DNA of 64,000 nt from Gossypium raimondii (taxonomy: Eukaryota; Streptophyta; Magnoliopsida; Malvales; Malvaceae). Shown here piece after piece: positions 12,111 through 24,689 of this stretch. Below the pieces are notes generated by a model. That model saw only the letters and a program-made list of their open reading frames with translations, was not told the origin of the DNA and did no database searches. The stretch's first letter is position 1. Every line of letters starts with the position of its first letter. The DNA lies in the NCBI RefSeq assembly GCF_025698545.1, contig NC_068565.1:22513848-22577847 (forward strand). Reading direction: 5' to 3'. A program made the translations under genes and the position numbers.

Positions 12111-12567
12111 ATTGAATCTGATTGGCCGTGCTCCTTTGTGTATGGATGCCCCAAAAAAACAATAGAAATTGGTCATGAATAACATTGCAGAGCTAAATTT
12201 TGATATAAGAAAACCATATATCAGATTGGGTGACTTCAATGCTATTAAAAACCAAGGAGAAAAAAGATGTGGCAGAGGATCTCAAAGCTTGTCGAGACTT
12301 TGGAGAATGGTTTGAAGAGTGTGAGTTCATCGAGCTTAATGTGAGCGAAGGTGGTTTTACTTGGTCGAATAACAGAGTCGACAATGATTGTATCCAAGAA
12401 AAATTAGATTGTTGTTTTTTCAACATATCTTAAGGTGAATACTTATTAAAGTGCTAGTGGTCTAGTTGAAGTGGCTATGGAATCGGATCATGCCCCGTTT
12501 ATCCTTTATCTCCAAAAGAATGGAAAGATAAGGTGGAGTTTCAAGTTTGAATCAAAATGGTTGGTGG
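12110..12567 (+). pseudogene. LINE (non-LTR) endonuclease fragment
   Basis: Translation in shifting frames gives hallmarks of the C-terminal half of the APE-type endonuclease of plant L1-like elements. These are RLGDFNAI (12218-12241), then ACRDFGEWFEECEFIELN with FTWSNNRVDN (open frame 12230-12433), then SDHAP (about 12486-12500) and FKFESKWL (about 12541-12564). GDFNAI and SDHAP contain the catalytic Asp/Asn and Asp/His residues of this fold. At least two frameshifts and a stop (about 12431) break it. It is cut by an LTR fragment at 12568 and appears to resume downstream at about 12870. Confidence 0.75.
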
Positions 12568-12866
12568 TGTAACGATTTGATTTTTGGCGGTGTTGAAAAA
12601 TACGATTTCAGAACCACATTAATTGAAGCTTAGGGACTAAATTGTAAATTTTCAATCGCTATTAAGTTTTAATTTAGAAAATGCTTGAAGATCTAATTAG
12701 TAATTATCCAAAGGGTATATATGGTTATTAAATCATTATACCTCGTATTGTTAGTGGATAATGATAATGATTCTACTTAGTTTTAATTTATAATTAAAAA
12801 TATATAAATGTGTCTTAATTAACAAACTAATCATGCTTAAGTATAATAATTAAACTACTAATTAGA
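12568..12866. mobile_element. LTR fragment inserted in LINE
   Basis: It starts TGTAACGATTTG and continues with AGGGACTAAATTGTAAATTT, phrasing typical of the start of gypsy LTRs in this window. No 3' LTR terminus (GTTACA) was found before LINE homology resumes, so it is truncated. The right boundary is approximate. Confidence 0.45.
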
Positions 12867-12869
12867 GTG

Positions 12870-13420
12870 TATACTATCAGTTCAACTCGTGGAACTCTCA
12901 ATAATGTCAAGAGATTCCAAGTATTTAGGGTTGCTTTCCATTTGGGAAAGGGGAAAAATAGGCTCTCACTTTCCTTAAAAAATCTCTATGAAAATTGGCA
13001 GTTGCAAAAGGGAAACTTCTATCATAAGCAGGGCATGAAGTTCTTATCAAATCAATGGTGCCGTTATGCTTATTTACATCATACAATGTTTCAAAGTCCC
13101 TGTTACTCTTTGTAATGAACCGAATGTACTGCTTAATAAATCTTTGTGGATTGGATCGGATACCACCAAGAATATGGTGTATGTCATGAAACAAACTTGC
13201 AACTCAAAAGAAGAAAGGCGAGATGAGATTTAGAGATTTTCGAGCCTTTAATGTGACGCTTCTTACGAAATAAGCTTGGAGAATGTTACAAGAACCAAAT
13301 GCTAGATAAGACCAAATTTACGAGTGGAGGCAGAATTTTTTAAATTTTGTTGATAAATTTTATCCTCTCCCTAGCATTATCTTTTTCAGTCGTCCTGAAA
13401 AAGAAAGGGGATGTGGATGA
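12870..13420 (+). pseudogene. LINE fragment, region after reverse transcriptase
   Basis: Pieces in several frames resemble the segment between reverse transcriptase and the terminal zinc-finger/RNase H of plant LINEs: AGMKFLSNQWC (13029-13061), CNEPNVLLNKSLWIGSDTTK (about 13111-13170), RFRDFRAFN (about 13225-13251) and AWRMLQEPNA (about 13275-13304). It is frameshifted and has stops. The central reverse transcriptase, including its YADD-type motif, is missing between this piece and the endonuclease piece, so the pair is an internally deleted remnant of one LINE. Confidence 0.6.
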
Positions 13421-14180
13421 AGGGAGCTCTACATGTAGCAGTAGAGGTGTGAGTTTAAGGCTAGCAATGGAGAAAAGAGGAACTGGTAAGTCTCCTTACC
13501 TCCCTCTATGTTTAGGAACGAAAGAAAGAAACAGAATAATACTCTCAAAGCTTTTGTATAATTTAAAGTTCTAGGTTTCATACTTAACTGTCAGGACGAA
13601 GGAAGCTCTGGCGTTTGGTCTAGCTAAGCTGTCAAGGATAAGAAAATAAGGTGAGTATCTACACTATGCCTTCTGGTTGCTAGATGTTGTGTGAAATTGT
13701 CATTCTAATTGTTGATCGTAATAGTATATAATTGTTGAATGGTTATCTGATGTAATGCATTGCATAAAGATTTTCTTTGTGCTATGCATGATTATTGTGT
13801 ACATAGGGTCTATTTACAACATAAACTTTTGCACGTTTGATAATTAAGTTATTTAACTAATAAAATTCAATAGTGATTAACTTTTACATTTTTACAATTT
13901 AGTCTTTTTTCCTTAAGTAACTAATCACTCGCTAAAATTTTTGGACTAGGACTTAATATAACTCTATAATATACTCCTAAATATTATAAAATAATATTTA
14001 CTGACTTGACCATAAAAAAATTGAAGTTCCAAAATCACCATTCTCGGTACCACTAAAAAACAAGTTGTTATAACTATTTTAAAGAAAATGTTTGATGTAC
14101 CTCATTTACTTTATCAAACCAAATAACTACTCAATGGCTCAAACTAAAATGGTGAATAGTAAGCTTAAAATTTCTCACTT
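13420..14180. other. AT-rich spacer without recognisable gene
   Basis: An open frame at 13347-13574 has no recognised domain. I see no tRNA, LTR ends or conserved motif. Confidence 0.3.
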
Positions 14181-14184
14181 TAAT

Positions 14185-16330
14185 TAGGGGTACCCATGGC
14201 ACTTAAGACTTGGTCATATTAACCAAGAAAGAATCACTAGACTCGTGAAAGATTTTTCCTTAAGTATGCTTAAGGAAGTTAGTTTTCCACAATGTGAATC
14301 TTGCTTGGAAGGTAAAATGACTAAGAGGTCTTTTAATGCGAAAGGTACAAGGGCTAACCAACCTTTAAAACTTGTGCACACTAATGTATGTGGTCCCACG
14401 AGCATCAGTGCCCGAGGAGGTTACGATTATTACGCGACTTTCATCGAAGACTATTCTCGATATGGATATGTGTATCTAATGCACCGCAAAAGCAAAGCCT
14501 TTGATAAATTTCGAATGTTTTGTGCAGAAGTGGAAAAGCAATTAGGTTTATCCATAAAGAACCTTCAGTCTGATCAAGGTGGGGAATATTTGTCCGACGA
14601 GTTCTTAGGATATCTCATAGAGAATGGGATTTTATCCCAGTTGACTGGGTCAGGCAGTCCATAGCAGAATGGCGTAGCTGAGAGAAGGAATAGAATCTTG
14701 CTTGACATGGTTCATTTAATGTTAAGCTATTCACAACTCTCTACTTCCTTTTGAGAATATATGATACAAATGACTTGTTATATTCTAAATGATGTGTCAA
14801 CCAAGTCTGTTTGTCAGACACCTTATGAATTATGGCATAAAAAGAAACCCGCTCTAAATCACTTTAGAATATGGGGTTGTCCAGCACACGTTCTGGATAA
14901 GGATGCAAAGAAGTTGGATGCACAGACAGAATTGTGCATGTTTGTAGGATATTCGAAAGGAACAAAGGGTGGATTATTCTACAATCCAAAAGATAATACG
15001 ATTAAAATTTCTACTCATGCTAATTTCCTTGAAAAAAACTACATGGATAAGTTTAAACCTCAAAGTAAAGTGATACTCAAGGAACTTTCAAGAGTTTTAG
15101 AAACACTTGCAATCAAGCAAAAGCATAGGGGAATTTGTCATAATGGGAGTGTTTCTAAGAAATCGGACTTCATCTATGATGGTAGTATTTATAATACGGA
15201 ATTTAATCATGAGGATGATAATCCACTCACTTGCGAGGAGGCTATGCAAAACATTGATTCCAAGCTCTGGAAACAGGCCATGGATGTCGAGATGGATTCT
15301 ATGGAATCCAATACGATGCGAGAACTTGTAGACTTACTGATTGGGATTAAAGTCATAGGGTGTTAGTGGATATACAAGAAGAAGAGTAACAGCAAAGGGA
15401 AAGTGGAAACACATAAAGCTAAACTTGTAGGGAAAGGTTACACACAAAAAGAAGGTATCTATTACGATAAGACCTTCTCTCCAATAGTCATGCTCAAGTC
15501 TATCTGCATACTCTTACATGGCTCAACCCACTAGCTAGTTGTCAAAGGAAAGGAGCAGAAAGTTTGCAAACTACTAAAATTCATTTATGGACTTAAACAG
15601 ACGTCTCACTCATGGAATAAAAGATTTGATCAAACGATCAAGACATTTGGGTTGAAGCAAAACGCTAATGAACCTTGTGCTTATAAGCATATAAAGGACA
15701 AAAAAGTGGTCTTCCTCATTCTGTATGTCGATGATATTCTACTTATTGAAAAGAATGTAAGAGAATTATCATCGGTTAAATTATGGTTAACTCAACATTT
15801 TAGCATGAAAGGCTTGGGTAAAGCTAGTTATATTTTTAGAATTCGAATCCTTAGGGATTGAAAGAATAAAATGATAACTCTATCACAAGCTTCATACATC
15901 GATAAAGGTACTGAAACAGTTTGCAATGATCGATGCAAATCCAGGCGCTCAACTGATTGCATCGGGTTTTCATCTTTCTTTGGATGATTGCCCTAAGACA
16001 GTAGACGAAAGAGAGCATGAGTAAGGTTCCATATGCTTCAGCAATTAGAAGCCTTATGTATGTGATGCTCTGCACATGTCCAGATATCTGTTCGTAGTGG
16101 GAATGGTTAGTCGATATCAGGTGAATCCTAGTCTTGAGTATTGGTAAACTGTAAAGCATATATTAAGGTATCTTAAAAAAACCAGGGATTATATGCTTGT
16201 GTATTCTAAAAAGACCTTAATCCTATTGGATACACAAGCTCAAACTTCCAAACCTGCAAAGATTCAAGGAAATCGACATCGGGAAATGTATTCGTCCTAA
16301 GCGGTGAACATAATTCACGCTTTCTTTACT
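14185..16330 (+). pseudogene. Ty1/copia polyprotein remnant (gag-pre-integrase, integrase, RT, RNase H)
   Basis: Domains appear in copia order. A GAG-pre-integrase segment (WHLRLGHINQERI, CESCLEGKMTK) is followed by an integrase core with HTNVCGP, LQSDQGGEY and VAERRN. Next come the integrase tail (TPYELWHKKKPALNHFRIWG, FVGYSKGTKG) and RT pieces including FIYGLKQTSHSWNKRFD and LYVDDILL (about 15721-15744), then a decayed RNase H-like region to about 16270. Stops occur at about 14662 and 15364, with several frame changes. The N-terminal RT part is missing between about 15500 and 15540. The first catalytic Asp of the integrase DDE triad (HTDVCGP in active copies) is Asn here. No flanking LTRs were found, so this is an old internal fragment. 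Confidence 0.85.
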
Positions 16331-18087
16331 TGATGAAAATTCTCAGTATGTATTTTATAATATATTTACAACAATTATAGGTGTACAACAACCTCCCTTC
16401 TATAATGCATAAAATCTTAAGAAACTAATAAAATGTTATAGAATAGGTTGATTATACTATATTATTTAAAAACTTCAATTCGATATATTCAAAACTAAGA
16501 AACTCAAAAGAATTTGTTAAAATTAAGGTAATGTTTGATAAATTAAAATTAAAAATTAAATTTTGAATTCAAGTATATTTAAAATTGAATATTAAATATA
16601 ATTAAACTACTTAATAAAGGTAAATTTTAAATTATGAAATTTTTATTTTACATTTTGTCCTTACTTTTAAACACTACATTTTATTTTAAACAACATAAGT
16701 TCTAAATGTCTATGAATATGCATATCAAACATCCGGAATAAGTTACACTGATCTTTCAATTTGAATGTTGATATTCAAAACAATTTTCAAAATACTTCAA
16801 TTGAGTTAATTTCGATTAAAAATTCAATTGACTTTTTTAATTATTTTATGAGAGCATTTTTAATACTTGGTATTTGTCAATGGCAACAAAGCTGACTGTA
16901 TTTGATTCCTGACGGGAAGCTTCAATGATATGTCATAACTCTAACAAAGGGTCAATGATTTTAGGTATCATTTAAGCAATTTCCTCGTGCTTTCCTATAC
17001 TTCGGTTGGTTTTGGGGGATTGAAGAAAATGCCCCTCCACCAAAAACAATGAAGCACAAAGCTACAAGATAGAAGCCTACGTACACTCGTGTTTATCAAA
17101 ATTTAGATACCATGAATTATTATCGTATCAAATTTTGTATAAATATATTACATCTTCAACGTGACTATAACATGATAAGATAATGTGAACATAATATACG
17201 CAAACCTATTGGATTGCAATATATAACTGTATCCTACAACCTACACAAGCTAATCAGTTGTTGTTCGGATTGAAATAAACAAAGTTTAGGAAATAATCCG
17301 GGTTCTAATAGATGGCAAAATAGAGTTAAAACGTTTCTTAATGTAGAACCTGCAGTGATAAAAGGACAATGTTACTCGAACTCGGAATAAATATCAGATA
17401 AGGGGAACGTGTCCAACACCGGTATATTTAATATTAAGCTTTTTCATGCATTTGGAGGATACTTGGATGATCATGTCCCCATACTCATGTCTAAATATGA
17501 GGAGGATAAGGATGTCAAACACATTTATTTCAAGAAAAATTAAGGTTCGGAACAATATGGGCTTATGAGAATTAACTTGTCAAAGTTCCCGAATCTAGAG
17601 GTTCTTTCAGATATTTCTTCTATAATCTATTTTTCTTCCTTCAAAAAGAAAAAAGCATATGAAGTATAAAACCTTGGTAAAGCCAAAAGAAAAGCAAGCA
17701 AACTAAAACATGAATCTCAATGAGACTAGCAGCAATTACTCTTGCAAACTAACAATTGCTCGAATTATAAAAGAATAAACACAGCATACTAGAAACAAAA
17801 ATCATACAAGAATCTAAATATGTAGGAGATCGGCAATAGACACATACCTTAAAATTGAAATCTGACAAACCATATGAGCGAGTATGCTCACCGCATCTGT
17901 GTTTTTGCTGATCAAGCAGCAACATGTATTCAATCGTAAAAAAATAAAGTAAAATAAAAGAACACTGAAAAATATACCAAAAGCTGCTCCAAGGAATCCA
18001 TAAGAAAGGATGCACAGTCTATACATGATAGTTTATTCAAACCCATTACGATTAGAGGCTTCATGTGGAGAAGTAACTGAACCAGTT
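16330..18087. other. AT-rich intergenic stretch and 3' UTR of the myosin-binding gene
   Basis: No coding feature was identified. The part nearest 18087 should contain the 3' UTR and poly(A) site of the minus-strand gene ending at 18088. Open frames at 17749-18118 overlap its last exon region on the same strand in other frames and look spurious. Confidence 0.4.
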
Positions 18088-20824
18088 TCAGACTTGAGTA
18101 CTTGAAAGACATCTCCACTGTCTCAGTCGTGGGCCCTTGTCGAGAAGCAGTAGCAAGCCGACATTGTTTGGTGACAATCCATATAGATGCCTATATGATT
18201 AAAGAAAATATATGAAAGTAAATGAACCAAACTCCAGCATTTAACATTTCTCTAGATTATTATATGCTAATAAACTTCAAAGTCAGTTTCTAATATAGAA
18301 TATAATAAAACAAGTTATACAAGAATATACAAAATTATGAATCTTAAGTGCATGTTCCTCCTTAGACCCGCATCTCTACAGTTTAATGGCCAGCTATAAA
18401 AATGCTTTAAAATGCAAATAAAATTTGGTTAGTTTAAACCTAATAATGCTTGTCATTAGATACATTATAGAGAGAAACCAAATTTGTCAGTTTTAAAACA
18501 TAAATAAGTCCAACAGTAACCATGTATATAACACATATACTACTTACTTGCTTCGACAAGCTTTCCGCTTCCAGAAAACAAAGGACACAATCCACTGAAA
18601 AACATAAAATCAAAAGACAACAAGTTTTTAAGTGGAAATGTTGAAAAAAACGAAGATGCTCAGATTAGGGAAAAAATAGAATAGCTGTATGCATGCTCTG
18701 TTTATGATGCTTCAGACGATAAAAAGAGCAACATTCAAATAGGGGTTTCATGTAAGAGAATTCAAGAAATCAAGTGGAAGAAAATTGATATTAAATAAGT
18801 AAAAGAAACAAACTTGTTCACCAAAGCTGGTTCCATTCAACTCTTATTGGGTCAAAACTTGGTAAACATTAAAAGTAGCTACGTTACAACCACAATTTGA
18901 ACCTTCAATAGATGACTGCTATACAGGAACTAAATTAACATCAGGGTTAAAGAATGAAACTAAAAAATGGTCTAAAAAATAGTCCACGAGGACAAATACA
19001 GATACGAGTAGTAAACAGAAGGGGCAGGCTTTTGATGAAACGAAAGAATAAAGGTGAGGGGCGAGAAATGGCCTATAGACAATATTCAACCAGACGGTGA
19101 CCTTCATTACTTCTATTCTTCATGTAAGCAAAGTAATTAAACATGTAACTCATTTCTGCATAGCTTTAAGAAATTGTCACTTAGTGACGGAAACATAAAA
19201 CTCATCTTGAAAAACATCTTAGAGATAGCATATTTCATCTATTTCAACCGTCATATGGAACACTACCAATAAATGAACAGTTACTACAGAGTGCAGTAAG
19301 TAAAAAAAGCCAAACTATATTGTAAAAATTCAAGAATTAATCAACATGAGATTGTAGAACGCAAAATAAACAGACATGAGAATGTCAATAACAGTACTTG
19401 ATGGTTTAAAGTATGCATAAAACAGAACACTTCATCCTCATGTAAACAAATATTACCTTGAAGAATGACACAAAGGGAAGGCTTCCAAGAATAGATGGCT
19501 TCCTCACGGTCAATTGTCTTTCAGGGGGCATTTCCTTGCACAACTGTTGAGCTATTTCTTTCAATAATACCAACTGCGCATTGTCAGTTCGCATTGATAT
19601 TATTGCTTGTCTCATTGATTCCCTATCAGCCTCAAGGGCCTGAAGCCTTGTATAGAGCTTCTTGATATTGGGATCACATCCATCAGGCAGATTAAGTGCA
19701 TCCCTTGGAGTGTATGCATAATCAAGACAATCTCCAACTCCAGGTTTGGGCTCAGGGGTTCCCTTATATGGAACCCCAGTATGGATAGAATCAATAGTAT
19801 AAACTCTGTCACTCATATCATCTCCAACTTCAGAAGCATTATCCATTCTTCTTGAGCCGGAAATCTTGTCCATTTCTGAAATGAACCTGGGAGAATTACC
19901 AGTAAACTCTGAAGGGATCTCTTTAGCGAGGAACGTGGTTGAACTATCACTTGAAAGCCTCCTTGAATGTCTTGATTGCCTAGGAGAGTGACCGACTATT
20001 ACCTTCTCTGGAACATTCTTTGTTCCAGGGATATATCCATCCAGTTGACTCAGCTGACTGCTGCTTGGATTCCTCTCCATTTGGCAGATCCTTTGCTCTA
20101 GATTCCTCAAGTGTTCTCGGGAACAAGGGATCTCACCAAATGCATATTTCTCAATATCTTCAACATCATCACCAGGATTCTCATTCAAATTGCACTTTGG
20201 AGGTTGATAATCATATTGAAGAAGATCGCCAGAGTCACCAAAGTTCTCAGCCACATTTCGAATCAGCCCATCCGGCTCACCTTCAACCTCTGCCTCCGTA
20301 AACCCATAACTCATCATCCTATGCTTGTAAGCCTGTGCTTCACAAGTAAGGGCTTGAATAGCCTGCTCTCTCTTATACAACAAATCCTCCAAATCCATTA
20401 TCTCCTGCTGGTCATGTGCCAGTTTCTCCTCAGCAAAACACTTGAATTGCCGTGCCTCCATTTGGATCTCTGCCTTTTCTCTCTGCAACTTCAATATCAT
20501 CGACATGGCCTCAGTAGCTGCCGATGATGAGGCATTTCTCTCTTCCTCCAATTCTCTATACAAATCTTGTATTGTGGCTTGTTGGCTGCTAACCGTCTCC
20601 CGCAAGGCAGCACATTCATTCTCAATTTGGACTTTGGGGTTAGAGTATAGATCGAACCCCGGAACATAAAACTTGTTGAAGGTCTCAAACTCATCGTATT
20701 TGCGTTTCACAGTGCGAAACCAAGTACTCGAAGGATCACTAATCAAAGAACAGGTAGTACAATTGCAATCACAACATGTCACCAAATCTCTTGGAATCGG
20801 AGGTGAAAATACTTCTGACTCCAT
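18088..20824 (-). CDS. MYOB7: GTD-binding (DUF593) myosin-binding protein
   Basis: The coding exons are 20824-19457, 18594-18548 and 18190-18088. They join in frame with GT-AG borders to give 505 residues. ATG 20824 opens MESEVFSPPIPRDL; the open frame extends upstream but has no earlier ATG. A Cys-rich motif CCDCNCTTC (residues 17-25) comes first. The GTD-binding coiled coil (about 70-165) follows, with LQREKAEIQMEARQFKCFAE and LEDLLYKREQAIQAL. Next is a Ser-rich acidic middle, then a second short coiled coil near 405-445. The C-terminus has a hydrophobic WIVSFVFWKRKA and ends in RQWRCLSSTQV. This family binds the globular tail of myosin XI and links it to endomembrane vesicles; maize FLOURY1 shares the domain. 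The architecture best fits MYOB7-type members, but the exact orthologue is inferred. No lesions were seen, so this is the best-preserved gene in the window. Confidence 0.9.
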
Positions 20825-21350
20825 ATACCAATATATGCATTCAAACTCAAGCAATCGAATTATTTACTGACAATTAAATTCAAAAAAAAATCTAAAGAAT
20901 ATTAAAGTTCTCTCTATCTTGAATCTTAGATCCTCCAATGAATATTTTCCCTCCCTTTTTTTACTCCACCCACCAGCTACATAAATTCCTCCCCCGATAA
21001 ATCAAGCACAAAGAAAACTTCCTGAAAAAGAATAACGGAAAATAATGAAAGGTGCGCCACTAAAAGATCCTTTTTGGACATAAAATTTACAGGAATAAAA
21101 ACAAATAAATAATGTGCAAGTTTTATCAAGAAGAAGAGAGAAGGAAAAGTATGAAACTAACCTTGGAAGCTAAGACAGGTAGAGCTGGGAAAAAAAGGAA
21201 GGCAATTTTCCCGGGAAAATAAACCTCTAGAGAAGAAAATTCAAGGCCTTTTTTGTTTCTAATTTTATCAAACTTCTTCTTCGAAAGAAAACGAATCGTC
21301 TAATAGCGAGAACAACCGACAAAAAATATCTTCGGATAGAAAAACCGTAA
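20825..21350 (-). promoter_or_regulatory. 5' UTR with probable leader intron, and promoter of the myosin-binding gene
   Basis: On the minus strand a splice donor CCAAG|GTTAGT at 21162/21161 and an acceptor GTCAG|TAAATA at 20867/20866 would remove a 295-base intron wholly within the 5' leader, 42 bases before the ATG. This is inferred from splice-site sequence only. The transcription start probably lies between 21170 and 21400. Confidence 0.5.
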
Positions 21351-21399
21351 CCGTCGAATAGTAGTGTTTGGGGGAAAGGAAAATCAGGAGGGAAAATAA

Positions 21400-23400
21400 T
21401 GAAAAAGAAGAAGGAATGTGGAAACCCTAACTTTCACTTTTTGGGTATTTGTTTGTTGGAAGGTGGTGTAGTTTGTTTTTTTATTCACCTTCCTTTCTCT
21501 TCTGATTTTCGTATCCATCATCTCATTTTTTTTTCTCCTTTATTTAATGAGTTTAATTTCTTTAGAAAATACAGCAAAAAAAAATGGTGATGAAATATAT
21601 CCAACCAACTAATGCTGTATCAGATTTTTTAAAATAGAATTACTGAAATTTTATCTCAAATAATAGTCAACAAAAATCTAGTAAAATAATGATGGCGCTA
21701 AAGATTAGCTCTTCTGATTTTTTCTTGAAGTCTAATTAAAAATAAATACAAATTGGTTTTATTTTTATATATATATTTGCTATCGTCGAACTCGCTTTTG
21801 GTTCGTTCTAATCAGGGTTGTTTTAGAAAATTGTAAAAGTTTATGTTACTAAAATTGCATATTCAAAAATATATATTAAAATTACATTCTAAAAATTTAA
21901 GATATAATCTTGAGTCGGTTAAATCTTAACTTAATTGGCATCAATGTAGTTGTTAATACAGAAACACCTGAGTTTAAACGTATTTATTTTTCTATTTAAG
22001 GGTTGATGTGGGTTATAGATAGTTTTAAGTTTTATATTAAACTTTAGTCTTGATGGTTAATGAGGCCTTGGCTTATATTGTCAAGATTCATCATACTCAA
22101 TTATATACGTGGATCTCTAAATCTCATCATGCGCGATTGTCATATTTGGGGTTTTAGTTTAGATTCTTATAATTATTTAAAATATGACAGAATTATATTT
22201 TTTATGTTTAATATAATTGTATATCGGTTAAAATATATCCCAAATCTCTATACTATACTCTTTGTAAATTTAAATTTTGTTTTTGTTTTAGGAATTTAAT
22301 TACTTTACTTTTTTTTTTTGGATTAAAATTTGCAACTATGATTGCCAACACCATTAAAAGTTTTCTCATAAAGTCGTGTACATTTCAAATGGAATTTTTG
22401 ATGAAATAGCTATCAAATAGAATTTTTTTAAATGTCATAACAAAAATAATGATATCAATAATTGATTCTATATTTTAAAATTCAAAAATAAATGAAATAA
22501 ATTTTAAAATAAAAGTTTAAAGTATATTCTAACCTCATATGTTTCTTTTATAAAATTTAATGTAATCATAACATAAAACATGTGGGAAGGGTTTCACGTC
22601 AATTTGCCATCATTAGTAGGTATATTTGTTCCGCTTCATTATAGGACAATCATTTTACTGAAATTCAAGGAAATTCAACGTAATATATTTTGGGTAAAAT
22701 TAAAATTATATTTTACTCTTTCAGTTTTAGAACTAACATAAAAGTTATTAATGTTATTGAGATGTTATATTTTAATTATTAATTCGTTAGTTTTATGATT
22801 CCTTTAATAAAATAATGATGTGGTACATTAATTCAAAAGGTTGGTATTTAATTTAACCTCGAATTATAGTTAAAATCTTATTTTAATACTTTTAAATTTT
22901 TTTAACAATAATTATAAAGAAATTTAAAAGAATCTAAAAATATTTAAAATTCATAATTTATTTCTAAAATTATAAAAATGAAAAATTTTAAAAATTATAA
23001 CATTCTAAAGAGAGGATTCCTATTAAAGAAAATTTCAAACTTTTTAATAGGATTAATATATATTCTAGTTCCTAAATTTGACAATTTATATTATTTTGTA
23101 TTTTTTGTTTAATTGATACCTCAACTTAAAATCATTAATTAAGTTGACATTTTTCTAAATACTTGGTTGATGCAGTTAAATTTTGTACTTACAATCAATA
23201 AAATAGCAGCACATGTATTTAAATTTTAAAATTGTTAAAAATAATGATATAAAAAAAATTTAACTCATAAAGAATCAAAAAGCACGTGATTAAGTTTTGT
23301 ACTTGTAGCCAATAAAATAGCTAAAACATGTATTCAATTTTTAAATTGTAGCCAAAAAAAGAAAAAAAACCCTCTTAAAAAGATAGAAAATTAAAATTAA
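21400..23400. other. AT-rich intergenic DNA
   Basis: About 2 kb of low-complexity AT-rich sequence. No coding, RNA or LTR structure was recognised; open frames at 21399-21590 and 22060-22299 have no family features. Confidence 0.4.
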
Positions 23401-23401
23401 C

Positions 23402-23474
23402 GCGCCAGATAGGGGTCGAACCTATGACTTTCTGCTTAGGAAACAGACGCTCTATCCACTCTTAAAATCCCTTA
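23402..23474 (-). pseudogene. tRNA-Arg(CCU) relic, 5' part lost
   Basis: The reverse complement contains GTGGATAGAGCGTCTG, the anticodon loop TTTCCTAA and the TPsiC arm AGGTTCGACCCCTATC, ending CTGGCGC, as in plant nuclear tRNA-Arg(CCU). The 5' acceptor strand and start of the D arm (GGGATTTTAAGA where GCGCCTGTAGCTCA is expected) cannot pair with the 3' GGCGC. The A box is therefore destroyed and the gene is most likely dead. Confidence 0.75.
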
Positions 23475-23519
23475 AGCACAAATATTTATTTCTTATTTTT
23501 CTTTGTTGAATTAAAACGG

Positions 23520-24685
23520 AAACAAGTTCAGTTCAGAGGTTAAACCGACCGAGGGAAAGCAGATAGATGAAGGGTGCGTTTAAAAAAGATGCAATCAATG
23601 AAAGCACTGACGACAAGTGCAAGCAACAGACTCCCCTTCCATTCCCATGCAATCAAATCCAATCCAGCCCTCTATCACACTATCTATATCTAAAAGATTA
23701 GTTAGATTGTTGTTATCCATTAATCAAGTCCTGATTTAATTTGATAATTATGAATTTTTTATGAAATAAAAAACATTATTTCAAGAGTGTTTTGCCATTT
23801 TAATTTATGAATAATCTAAAAAAATATAGATTCAAACCCTAAATACCATAAATTAAAGTCATGTTGTACTATCAAAATTCAATGCCAAATTTTCCAACAA
23901 AAACGTTACAAATTTTCTCTTCTTTAGTTTTAGTATTAATATATTTATTATCTCTTAGGAAAAGAACTAAAAGTATCATGTAATTGCTTAAATCTTATGT
24001 TCTTCTTTTGCATGCTCATACATAAATAAGAGTTCCAGGAACATTGGAAGAATGCAATTAGATGACAGATTGCAGCAGTCCAAGCCAAACATTTTCCAAT
24101 AAACACAAAGAAAAGGTACCCTGTATACCAATTAGTAACCACCAACAACAAATATCATAGGGCCCTTCACAAAAAGCCAAGGCCAAATTTTGGATAAATT
24201 ATATTGTAGGTTAAAATAATTTACCACAATGATATTAGATTGAACAATAAAAAGAATTTTTCATTCGACACGATTATTTTAACATGATAAAATAAAACAT
24301 TCTTTTTACTATTTAAATCATATCATTATGATAAATAAAATTAAGTTTATATTACTTTAGTAAAGAATTATTATTCTAATAATATTTTATTAAAGATCCT
24401 TAGTAACCTACAGTGTAATTTATCCAAATCGACACCATGATTTTTTTTTTTTACTTTGTTCCCTAAACCCAACTATCCCAATCAACTCATCACTAAATCC
24501 CACCTTATTTGATACCCCACTTTAAATAGTTATATAACCCCAAAAAGTGAATACAACTTGTTTTGATTAAATAAATTATTTAAAATTTTAAAAATATATA
24601 AAATTGATTAATTGATTTTGAACTATTCACTCAAAACTCGATTCAATTTTTTATCCAAATCAATATATCAATAGTTTTTATATAC
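23520..24685. other. AT-rich intergenic DNA
   Basis: No recognisable feature. The open frame at 23948-24151 has no family features. Confidence 0.35.
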
Positions 24686-24689
24686 AATC

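Noticed and set aside
20111-20527. Plus-strand 138-codon frame opposite the myosin-binding gene
   Set aside because: It is antisense to the long conserved exon and has no recognisable domain; the minus-strand protein explains the region.
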